Positions 15,001-27,000 of a DNA stretch of 64,000 nt are shown here, one piece after another. Position 1 is the first letter of the stretch. Each line of letters begins with the position of its first letter. The position numbers were made by a program, and so were the translations under genes. The DNA is from Oscillospiraceae bacterium (GTDB taxonomy: Bacteria; Bacillota; Clostridia; Oscillospirales; Oscillospiraceae), in assembly GCA_022792495.1 (NCBI GenBank), contig JAAWBD010000111.1:109299-173298 (forward strand). Reading direction: 5' to 3'. The notes below the pieces were generated by a model. The model saw only the letters and a list, made by a program, of their open reading frames with translations, was not told where the DNA came from and did not search any database.

Positions 15001-18000
15001 GTCATCCTTGTCGATGGTGGCAGAGGCAGCCCCGGCGGTACCCATGGAGTACACCCGGCCGGAGTCGTGGTAGATGGTTCCCTGGTTCCGGTTGATGGTC
15101 ACGTCCATAGCCCCGGTGAAGAACTCGCCCGAGGCGGTGGTGCTGGGCACGTTGGCCGTTCCGGATTCCTTGCTCTCACCGGCGTTGATCACGGTGGGCA
15201 CAAGTACATCCTCCAGAACCCCGTTCACTCCAAGCTGACCCTGGGCATTATCGCCCCAGACATAGACCGTACCATTCCGGGAGGTAGCCGCCGAGCTGTT
15301 GCCGCCGGCGTACACCCGGGTGGCGGGTACGCTCTGGTTTTCGGCCACGCCGGTGGTAACCACCTTCACAGGGGTGGCCGCGTATTTGCCCGGATCCCGG
15401 TCTGCCCCGGTTCCCAGCTGCTTATTCTGGTTGTCGCCCCAGCCATAGATCTGGCCAGTGGAATCCAGGGCCAGCACATGGCCGTCGCCGGCGGCAATGT
15501 CCACGATGTCCTGGAGGTAATTGGTGCCGTTGAATTGCTCGCCCGCCTTCACCTGCACCGGGTAGATCCGGCTTAGGTTCTCAGTGCCGTCGCCCATGGT
15601 GCCGGTGGCGCCGTCCCGGTCAGGCTGGGTCTTGACACGATCCGCTTCAGGCAGGTTGGTGCCGCCATCCCGCGATGTATCGGTGGTGGAGGCGTCCATG
15701 GCATAGCCCCAGGTATAGACGGTGCCGTCGCTCATCAGGGCCGTCACAAACTCATCGGCGGCAGCCAGCTTGGTCACCCTGGGCGTCACATTGGCCGCGT
15801 CCATGCTCCGGTCGATCTTACTGGTGTCATAGGGATAGTCGCTGGTCACATTGGTGCCGTTGCTGTGGCTGTGGTACTCCATGGTGCTGTCGCCCAGGTA
15901 GCCGTGGCCGCCGGGGCCAAGGACGGTGACAGGAGTGGTCTTGAAGATGTTCTCCTGCTCGTAGTAGCGGAAGTTACCGATGCCGCAGCCGTGGTTATAA
16001 ACATAGCCGTCGTTGACAAAGGAAGCGCGAGGTGTTTCTTTCTTGTCTGTTCCGTTGATCTCCCGTCCCGGAGTGGCGTCGCCCGCCCGCATATAGTCGG
16101 TAAAGCGGCGGATGGTGTCGTCGGCGCCGGTGCCGGGAGCATGGCCGCTGGAAGTCTCAATACTGGGAGTGGGGCAGTCGTATCCCTTACTGCCGCAGAT
16201 ATCCGGATTAGGCGCCGTATCCAGGCCAAAGTTGGTGGTAAAGTCGGCGTACACATTCTCCAGATCCTGGTAGGCGCCGTTGTTGCCCCAGTAGACTACC
16301 GTGCCGTCCGCCCGCAGGGCCACAGCATAGTCCCGCCCGGCAGCCACCTGCACCGCGTCGGACAAGTCGCTCACCAGTACAGGAGAATAGGCGTTGTAAT
16401 CCCGCACCGCCACATCATAGAGCTCGTGGCAGTTGTAGTGCTCCACAAAGTAGTGGTAATCGGTATGTCCTCGATTATAACTAATGGAATGATAGTGGTT
16501 GGCGCCGCCATTACAGGTGCGAACCCGGAAATGGTGCTGATAGTTATAGACGTACACATAGGGCTCATTCCATGTGCCGTTACCCAGCTCGCCGTGGTTG
16601 TTATAGCCCCAGGAGTAGACCTTACCGTCGGCGGTCAGGGCGTAGCTGTTGTAGTCGCCCGCGGCGATCTGGATGATGTTGTTCAGGGAGCCGGAGCCGC
16701 CGTTTCCGTTATCTTTATCCGGGCCCAGCACCTTCTGAGGCGCGTAGAAGTCCCCATCGACAACCGAGCCGCCTTGGGCATCCCAAGCGGTAGTATAGTA
16801 CTTCCCGTAGTAATAATGCGGCCCATCATACGAGGGGTTCCAACTATGTCCACCGGTATAATAGTGGCAGTAATCGTAGTTATAATCCCGGTTATCCCGT
16901 TCGACCCCGGCGGCGATACCCAGCTGGCCGAACTTGTTGGAGCCCCAGGCCCACACCGTACCGTCCGCCTTCAGGGCCAGGGTGTGGTTCAGGCCGCTGA
17001 CCACCATGGGTGTAGCGATGCCGCCGGCGGGATAGACCTCCAGCTGCAGCACGCTCTCGGCCACACACTGATAGGTGTAGCCGCCATTTTCGTCCAGAAT
17101 GTACCGGTTCAGCCGATCCTTTACCGCCTCATAGGCCTTGAACACGATGGCGGTGGAGCCGTACTCCGCCCGGCCCACAGGCCGGATCACATAGCTGCCG
17201 TCGGCGTCCTGGGCCACGATGGCCACCGTCTCGTCCATGCTCTGAACGGTTACATAGTTCAGGGCCACCCCGTTGGCGTCCTGGGTCAGCTTCCGCAGCT
17301 GGCTGTTGATGGTGGCCCGGGTTCCGCTGACCACCACATACTTGGACACGTTCAGCCGCAGCTGCTGCTTGGCGTGGATCCGGTACCGCCAACCGCTGGC
17401 GGCGGAGTCGCTGGGCAGCTGCTCCACCATGGAGTGGTTGCTGTTCACATAGGTGGCGCCGCTCTCTATCACGGCTCCAGCCCCAATGGTCGCACCGTTG
17501 ATGTCCCCGGTGGCGTCCTCTCCGGTCATTCCGGTCTCGTCCAGCCCCTGCACCACGGCTCCATCCACGCTCAGGTAGCCCACAGAGCGGTACCCGCTCA
17601 TGATGGGAGTATGGTTGCTGGTAAGGGTCTTGTTCACGCTGCCCAGCTGATAGGCGCTGTTGTCGCCCCAGGCCCAGAAGGTATCGTCCATCCGCAGCAG
17701 GGAGACGTGGGTCTGGCCCAGACTCAGGGACTTGGCCTGGGTCAGGTAGCCGCTCTTCTCCTCCACCTTGTAGCCCGGAGTGTCCTTCCTGGTATCGGCC
17801 ACGTCGCCCACCTGCTCCCGGGCGGTGGTATCGCCGGCCAGAACCTTCACCGGGTAATTGCGCTGGGTGGTGGTATCGTCGCCCAGCCGCCCGTTAGCGT
17901 TGCTGCCCCAGGCCAGTACCTCGCCGTTGGTGCGCTCCTCCTCGGGGACGCTGTCCCGGTTGTTGATATTCAGGATGGCGGCAGAGTAGTAATTGCCCGC

Positions 18001-21000
18001 GTAGGCCGCCTTCACGTTATCCAGCTTCTTCTCCGGAGTGAGCATGATCTGCACCGGAATAGCCTCATACTTATCACTGTAAGTCCGGGCAGCAGTACCC
18101 TGGGTCAGCTGCATATTCCCGTTGCCGCCCCAGCCAAAGACGTTCTGCTCCTGCTCGGTGGAGCCGTCAGGCTGCGGCCGGTTGATGGTCTGAATGGCCA
18201 CCATGTGATCCAGGCCCGTGGAGATGGTGGAGATGCTCTGGATCCAGTTGTCATCACTATCACTGGCGCCCCGGAGCACCTGCTCGGGAGTACCCTGGTT
18301 GGAAGTACTGTTGATACCCAGCTGGCCGTTCACGTTCCGGCCCCAGGTCCAGGCAGTGCCGTTCTTCTTCACCACCGCGCTGGTGTAGCCACCGGCGGAG
18401 ATCATGGCCACGTTCTCCAGCACGCCCTCCGCTCTGGGCGCCTTGACCTGCACCGGGCTGAGCACGTTGTTATTGGAGGCGCTGTTGATATCCACGTTGA
18501 TACCGATCTGGCCGTAGGAGTTATTGCCCCAGGCATACACATAGCCGTCGGCGTCCAGGGCCATGGAGTGGGCAATACCGGCGCTGACGCTGATGAAGCG
18601 CACCTTCTCCTGCTTGGTGGGATCGGACTTGTCAGGCACCATGATGGGGGCGATCTTAGTGGCATAGTACCGGCTCTGGGTATCCCCGTGACCCAGCTGG
18701 CCGTTGCTGTTCAGACCCCAGGTCCACACGTCGCCGTGGGAGTCCAGCGCCACCATGTGGTTCTGCCCGGCGGCGATCTGCCGGATGCCGGTCAGATAGG
18801 TGTTCGCGTCGGTCTTTACCATCTGGGGATTGGGCACCACCTGCGCGCGGACGGCGGGAGTATAGCCGTTCACGGAGGTCGCGATATTCCGGGTGCCCCC
18901 GGTGTTGCCCTGACCCAGCTGGCCGTACTGGTTGGTACCCCAAGTCCACACGTTGCCCGTGCTGGTCAGAATAGCGGTGAACTCGTTGCCCGCCACAGTG
19001 GTGGGCACGATGGCGTTGCTGCTGGGCTGCAGGTCGATCTCCACCGTAAAGGTATACTTTCCAGTGACCACAAAGTCCAGCTTCTCTCCCATCAGCTCCA
19101 TCTCCAGACCATGGTCGCTGATGAACTGGTTCTCTCTGTTGTTATAATCGGCGGTCAGGGTGATGGTGGACTTACCCCGCTTGTAGTCGGGATCCCCCTC
19201 GAAATACAGGGGGCTAAAGAGCCTGGCGTCCTCCGAGTTGGAGCCGCCCACGTTGGTCACGGTGGCCTTCACCGCGTCCACGTCGGAGGAGACGATGCTC
19301 CACTCCTCGCCCATATCCCGGTTGCCATGGTTGTTCACGTTATCCTGACTGGTGGAGCGCAGATCCAGCACCATGGGATAGAGGGCGAAGCCCGTGTCGT
19401 AGTGCAGGTGGGTATTTTCCTTGTAAATGATCATCTTCTCATCGGCGCCCAGAGTGATCTGGGAGTCCACCTTATCAATGATCCCGTTCTCCTCCAGATC
19501 CCGGGCTCCCATATCCAGCACCGGCTGGCCGTCCAGCTTCCGGGTGAAGGTCTGGGTGGCGGGATCGTAAGTCACATAGGACTTGTCGTAGAAGATCCGC
19601 CGCACGCCCACAGGATTCTTTCCGGTGGCGTCAAAGGCGGTGGCCTCCATGTAGTCCACCTTCAGCTCCATGGTTTCACGGCGGCCCACAGGGATGGGGA
19701 TCCTCAGCTTGGAATTCACCGTATTACACAGCTGGCCCAACACATCGCTGCCGCCCGCTGTGGAGGCATTATTGCCCCAACCCCAGACATAGCCCACACG
19801 GCCGTCCAGCAGCCCGTCGTTCTTGTAGTCGGTGCCGTTCTTCAGGTACAGGTTGGCCGACAGGGTATGGTAGGTGCCCAGAGCCAGCGAGAATACGCCC
19901 TCCAGGTAGGTATAATCGGGATTGTGCTCCTCGTACTCGCCCTTCACCACTCGGGCGGGGATGTATCTGTTGATCTCGTTGCCGGTGCCCAGCTGGCCCA
20001 GGCTATTCTGACCCCACAGATAGGCATAGCTGCGCTCGGAATCGGGGGTGTTCTCCACCCGGTCGATCCAGCCCTCGTTATCCGCCGTCACCGTCTTGGG
20101 GATCACGGTGCGGATACCGCTGTAGCCGTAGCTGGCCTTCACATCCACGATGTATTCCTTCACGTTCCGGCCATTCTCCATCCGGTTCAGGGTGCTGGTG
20201 GTCACGCCGCCCTGACCGTCGGGAATATCGATCACGCCGGTGTTGTCCGCCAGTACCAGGGCGGGCTTGGTCAGCAGCTGAGTGGTGGTGGGCAGGCCCA
20301 GCTGCATCCTCCGGTTGTCACCCATGGCGAACAGGCTGGTCTCTGCCCCCAGGCCCACCAGCTTGGTGCCACACCCATTCTGGGTGCAGACCGCCGACCT
20401 GACCCCCTTCTCGTCGGTCAGATCCTGAATGGAGTACACCATGCCACAGGCAGGGCACTGGTAGCTGCTGCGCATCCGCAGAAGCAGGGTGTAGGATATA
20501 TCGTTGCCCAAGACGCCCTTGTCACTGCCCAGAGCCGCCATGGCCACATTGGTGAACAGCTCGTTGGTCTGCTTGTAGGTGTCATAGCTCTTGCCGTTGG
20601 TGGGGCCCAGATAGCTGCGCTTACGCACCGTGATGGAATCGTTCACATCCTGGTTATCCGCGCTGGACTTCAGGGCCACAGGCTGGGCCTGATAGCTGTT
20701 GGTGGCGCCGTTGCCCACCTGGCCCCGGTCGTTCCGGCCCCACATATACACCGCTCCGTTGGAGCGAATGGCCAGGGCGGTGCTGCCGCCGGCGGCGATG
20801 GACACCACATGGCCCAGGTAGTTGTAGATCCCCGGCTCGTCAGGGCCGGCGGCGGTGCCGTTGATGACCCGCACCGGCATGGAGCTGGAGTACACCTGGT
20901 TCTCGATCTTCCAGCCCTGGCCGAGCTGATCGTAGTTGCTCAGACCCCAGGCCCAGACATAACCCTTACTGTCCAGAGCCATGCCAAAGTCATCGCCAGC

Positions 21001-24000
21001 TGTAATGGCCACAGCCTTTACATCATCCGGCAGCTTCACCCGCACGGGCTTGTTACTGTTGGTGGTGCTGCCGTTGCCCAGCCGTCCATAGGAGTTGGAG
21101 CCCCAGCTCCACACATTACCCTTCTCGTCCAGGGCCAGGTTGAAGTCGTTCCGGGCCACCAGATCCACAATGTCGGCCAGATAGTCCACACCGTCGATCT
21201 TCTCCGAGCTGATGCCCAGGGCCTCGCCGGCCACCACCTGGACGGGGAAGGCGCTCTTCACGCTCTGGCCGTGGCCCAGCTGGCCGCTGGTGCCCTGGCC
21301 CCAGCTCCACACCGAGCCGTTGGGCCGGAGGAGCAAGGAGTGGAAATCACCCGCCGCCACCGTGGCCACCGTGGTTCTGCCCTCGGTGCTCTTGGTGCCG
21401 TCGGTCACGTACAGAACGAACTGGTAGCGGTAGTGCCGCCCGTTGGAATTGTAGTCCAGAGCCACCGTGGTAACGCCGAACTTATCCTTCCGCGCCCCCT
21501 CAAACACCAGCTGGCTGTTGCCGTTCCAGTGGTAGGTGGCCAGGGTGGGATCCATGATGGTCACTGTTACCGTATCCGGCCCCACATCCAGCAGGTTAGT
21601 CAGAAGGGCTCCCTTATGGATCAGGTTGAAGCCGGGATACTCCTTCACCACCAGGTGGCCGGTATTCATCACGTAGGGCTGCACCGTGCTGGTCACCGCC
21701 CGGGTGATGTCGCTGACGGCGGAGTTGCTGAACTCCTCACTGTAGTTGCCGCTCATGCTCCAGTCAGAGTTGCTGGGCAGGTGGATCACGATGCTGTCCT
21801 CCCGGGCGCCGGAGCGCACGGGGGTATTGTAGCTGACGATGCCGCCATCTCCGATGGCGCCGTTGTCGCCCCGGCCCATGCTGTACACAAAGCCGTCGTC
21901 GCCCAGGATCACGCTGTGGTTCACGCCCACAGCCATGCCAAAGGCCTTGGTGTCGTAGTTATCGAAGTAGGTGACATAGCCGCCCTGGGTAAACAGGGTG
22001 GTATTGGCCTGGTTCAGGTTGGTGTTGGTGCCGCTGTTGCCCATGCCAAGCTGGCCGTGGCTGTTGTAGCCCCAGACATACATGGTATTGGCGGTGAGGA
22101 AGTCGTTCTTGATCAGGGAGTGGCTCCCGTTGGAGCAGGTCAGATTCTGATAATCCGGGCTGGAGGTATAGTAGACATGATCCTCCGGACAGTTCACCTT
22201 GGGGGAGCTGTTGTCGTCCACGCTGTTGTCCACCGTCCCCTGGGGGATCAGCTCCTTCAGGTAGTAGGTGGTTCCGTCCGTGGGACAGGTATACCGGGTC
22301 ATGGACCGGGCGTAGGCCTGGTTGCTGCCGGCGGAGATCTCCACGATATTCTCCAGAATGGCATTCTCCGCATTCCGCACCAGTACGGGGATATCCTTGT
22401 CGGGGTTGCTGGCGGGATTCAATCCGGCTCCCAGCTGACCGTAGCGGTTGTTGCCCCAGGACAGCACTCTTCCCGCCCGGGTCAGAGCCATGGCGAAGCT
22501 CCCGCCCGCGGAGATGGAGGCGATATTGGTCAGATCGCTCTGGTCATCCATGGTGCTGGGATCCTCGGGGGTACCCTTTACCTTGAAGGGCACTGTCCAG
22601 TTGGTCACCTTGTCGCCGTTGCCCAGCTGGCCATAGACCGGGTTGCCCCAGGAGAACACCGCGCCGTCAGAGCGCAGGGCCAGGGCGAAGTCACCGCCCA
22701 TGGCGATGCCCATGGCGCCGGTCATATAGCCGCCGCCCTTGTAGCCCAGCAGCTGCACGGGGCTGGTCTGATCTACCTTGCTCTTGATGCCCAGCTGGCC
22801 GTTTCCGTTGGCGCCCCAAGTGTACACGGAGCCGTCCTCCATCAGGGCGATGGAGGAATTGCCGCCCGCGGCTACCCGGGCCACCCCGGTGAACACACCG
22901 CCCTGGCCGCCCGGCAGGGTCACCAAGGTGGGTACGCTCCGGTTGCTTCTGTTGTTGATACCCAGCTGGCCGTTGGCGTTCAGGCCCCAGGCGTAGATGG
23001 TGCCCTCCTCCGTCAGAGCCAGCACGTGGTTGTCGCCGGACGCGATGGAGAGAACCTTCACCGGCAGCTGAACCTGGATGGGCATCAGCTTGCTGCTCTC
23101 TCTGGCGTTATTCATGCCGTTGTTGCTGCTGGTCTCAAAGGCCACGGCGGTACCCAGCTGGCCATAGTTGTTCTGGCCCCAGGTCCACACGGTACCGTCG
23201 GAGCGCAGAGCCACAGTAAAGTTGTTGCCGGCAGCCACAGCGGGCACGGCCACAGCCCCGTCGTCCACCACGGAGATCAGCATAGCGCCGGTGTAGATAG
23301 CCTCCTCCGTATCATCCGGATTCTCCGGGTTGGGAGGCACCAGGATATAGAAGCTGACAGTGGCGGTGCCGAAGCTCTCGTTGTCGGCAGCCTCAATGGT
23401 CCAGGTACCGTTGGCCTGCTGCCAGACCTTCACCACATCGGTGTTGGAGCTGGTCATGATCACATGGTTGCCCCAGGCATACTCCTCCCGGGTATCACTG
23501 TAAAGGTTAAAGCCCTTATAGTAGATCTGGATCATCTGGTAGAAGGCGTTGCTCACCGGATCGTTGCAGCCCCAGCCGGTCTTGAAGGTGTCCCCGTGGT
23601 GCATGGTCAGGGACAGGGGCGGCGGATTGTTGCTGCCTCTGACATAGTTGATGGTCTTGACCTCATTGGTCTTTTGATCGGTATAGGTCAGGGTGGCCCG
23701 CTCCACCTCAAGGCTCCGGTAGACCTCGGGACCCACACGGATGGGCCAGTTCCAGCTGTCTCTGGTCTGGTAGTCGCCCATCTGGGCAAAGTTGTTGTTG
23801 CCCCAGCCGTAGACAAAGCCGTTGTTGTTCACCACCAGCGCGTGGTCATAGCCTGCGGCAAAGCCCTGGGTGCGCATCAGGTAGTGGTTGGTATACTTGT
23901 TCATCTCACCGGAGGAGTTCTCCAGCAGGATATTCTCGCCCTTGGTGTCCTTGATCTGGTAGACATTGTCGCCGCTGGTCACCCGGGTGGGCACAGACAC

Positions 24001-27000
24001 GGTGCTCACGTTGTTGCTGCTGCCCTTCTTGATGACGCCCAGCTGGCCTACGTTGTTGCTGCCCCAGGCGTACAGCTCCCCATCCTCAGTCTCCAACAGG
24101 GAGAAGGTTCCGCCGGCGGAGATATGGGAGATCCAAACCAGACCCCGCTTGTCGATCTCGGCCTGGATCTTGGCGATCAGGGCCTCATAGCGGGCCTTTT
24201 CGTTGTCGTCCACATAGTCCTTCTTGGCCACCAGGTCGTTATACATAGCCTGGTAGTTGTTAATAATACCGTAATTCTCCTTGGTGGTGGAGTTCACCGC
24301 CCCAGCCAGACGGTGGTCGCCGCTCCGGCCAAGGTAGGTGGTATTGCCGCCGCCCCAGCTGTAAACGGGAGTGCCGATCCGCTCCAGCCCCTTCTGACTG
24401 GCCGTGCCGTACTCGCCCCGCAGGGCCAGCATGTGGGTCACACCGGCGCTCAGCTCAGTGACCTGATCCAGCACCGTACCGGTGTTGGTCAGGTAGTTGG
24501 CCTCGTCCTCGTGATCCTTATGGTTGTCGTTGTCTTCAGTACCCTTAGCGGAGTAACCGCTGGTGGCGGTCAACACCGGGTTGGGATACACCTTATCCAG
24601 GGTGGAGCCGTCGCCGATCTGGCCATAGTAGTTGCTGGCCCAGGCCCACACCGTACCGTCAGAGCGCAGGATCGCACTGCTGCCCCGGGTGCTGGCGTTT
24701 CCGCCCGCCTCCACGTCGATGGCGTTGTTGAGCCACTTGCCCTCGCCAGCGCTGCCGCCCCGCAGGACGAAGTTGGGGGTCAGAGCCCGGGTAGCGCCGA
24801 TCACCTCGCCCGCCTGGCCGCCGGAGGTATTGCCCCAGGCCAGGACGGTGCCGTCCTTCAGCAGGGCCATGGAGTGGTCATAGCCGGTGGCGATGGCCAC
24901 AACGCCGGTAAGGTACCGGATCCCGTCGCCACTGCCGGCATCCTCATTCACATGCCGCAGGCCCTTATCGTCCACAGTATACCAATAGGGGCTCACTCCC
25001 GCGTGCACCCGGATGGGATAGAGGCTCCGGCTCACACTATTGTTGCCCAGCTGGCCCATGGAGTTGTAACCCCAGGCATACACATCGCCCTCAGAGGTCA
25101 GGGCCAGCACATGGCCACCGGTACCCTTGGTGCCCGCCGGGCTGCCGGCGGGAGCGGCGGTCTCGTCAAAGCCCTCGTTTACAGACAGGGCAATGATGGG
25201 AGTGTTGACCGCCTTGGGATCGCCGTTCACCGCACTCTTGGTCTTGATGTCGCCCAGCATACCGACGCCGTTGATACCCACCACCTGCATGGGAGTATCA
25301 ATGGTTACAGCGCTGATATCTGTTGTTACCGAATTGTCACCGGAATCTGTCTTGCTTTCCACCACATTTGCCCCGGAGAAGTAACCCGCCGCAGTCAAGG
25401 CCTCCATCTGGTCGCCGGGGGTAAACACGGTATCCACCGGGCTGCCCATGAAGGACAGGGCGCTGGTAGCGATATTCACAGGAGCCAGATAGTGAACAGT
25501 CTTGAGACTGCTCATGCCGGCAAAGGCGTTACGGCGGATGGCCGTCATGCCCTTGTTGATCGTCAAGGAGGTGAACTTGCCACCGGCAAAGCCGCTGTCC
25601 ACATCCCCATTGGGCCGATCCACAGCATCTCTGTCCAGAGCCTCTACCGCCACCACAGGCACCGCGGCATAACCTCTCAGGGCATTCACCGCATCAGCGG
25701 AAAGGACAGTGTCGAAGTCGCCCGCCTCCAGGGTGGTGGGTAGCACCAGGCTGGACGCGGTCAGGCCCGCGCCCTGAAGCCCTGTGATTACCGGTAGGCC
25801 GGGATAGGGAGTTCCATTATTTTGAATGGCGTTGATCACCGCGGTATAGAAGGCGGCGTCGGCCAGGTAGGGAGCCTGGGCCGCCACCAGGGCGGCATGG
25901 GTATCCCGGGTGCCCTCCACCTGAGTCTGGGCGGTGGCGAAGATCCGGCCCTTGGCAGCGGTGAGGGGAGCATTTTCCCCTGTCATGGCATCCAGAGCCA
26001 GCTGGAGGAGGGAATCGCTCTCATGAAGGGCGTCCACAGCCTCAATGGCATCCAGGGCATTGCGATAATAAGAGTCGTTTCCGTCGATCTCGATCCGCTC
26101 CTGCACCATGTCCTCGAAGATATCCCGGGCGGTCTTGGTCACCTCGGGCTCCTCAGGCAGGTCAGGATCGGTAGGCTCAGTAGGTTCAGTGGGATCGGGA
26201 TCGGTGGGATCCGTGGGCTCGGTAGGCTCGGTGGTACCGCCCTCACCCTCCGCAGTGGTCTCGGGCTTGCTGGGCGGGGTGATCTGGAGCTCTGCCCATG
26301 CGGCAGCCAGCCTGGCGTCGGCCTCCTCAATGGGCCGCTCCAGACTTTCCAGACCCACCACCAGCTGGGCCAGCTTCGCGGCGGTGAGAGTCTCCTCATT
26401 GAGACCCGCTACGGTGGTATAGATGGTATTGTAGAGGTTCCCCCGCTCCTCCAGGGCGGCGGCCAGCTCCTCCAGGGCCTGGATCATGCCCTCCAGAGCC
26501 TCCCGCTCGTGCTCCATGCTGCCGTTCAGATAGGTCTGGAGGGAACGGATCGCGCCGTTGATGGAGGCCACGGAATCGGTTACCTGCTCCCGCAGCTCGG
26601 TCACCGCGCCCAGGAAGGCCTCCTGGGTGCCGGTCCAGTCAGCCTTCTCCATCTCCAGGAGGGCGGCGTCATAGTCGGCCTTGGCGTCGGCGATTTGCTG
26701 GTCATAGGGCTGGGCTCCGTCCTGGGCCTTCTTCACCAGCTCAGGCAGAATACCGCCGGCTTCGGTGTCGGCCTTGGTGTAGAAATCCCAAGTAAAGCTG
26801 CCGGCCGGGGTGGCGGAGGAGCCCACGCTCTCGTTGGACTCGCCGTGGAGGGCCAGGTTCTCGTTGACGTTCTTACCCCAGGCCCAGACAGTACCGTTCT
26901 GCTTGATGGCGTAAGAGGTATACCGTCCGCTATATACGCTGGCCAGGGTGACGATGGGATCGCTGTCGTCGTTGAAGCCCTCACCGTACACGGTGACGGT

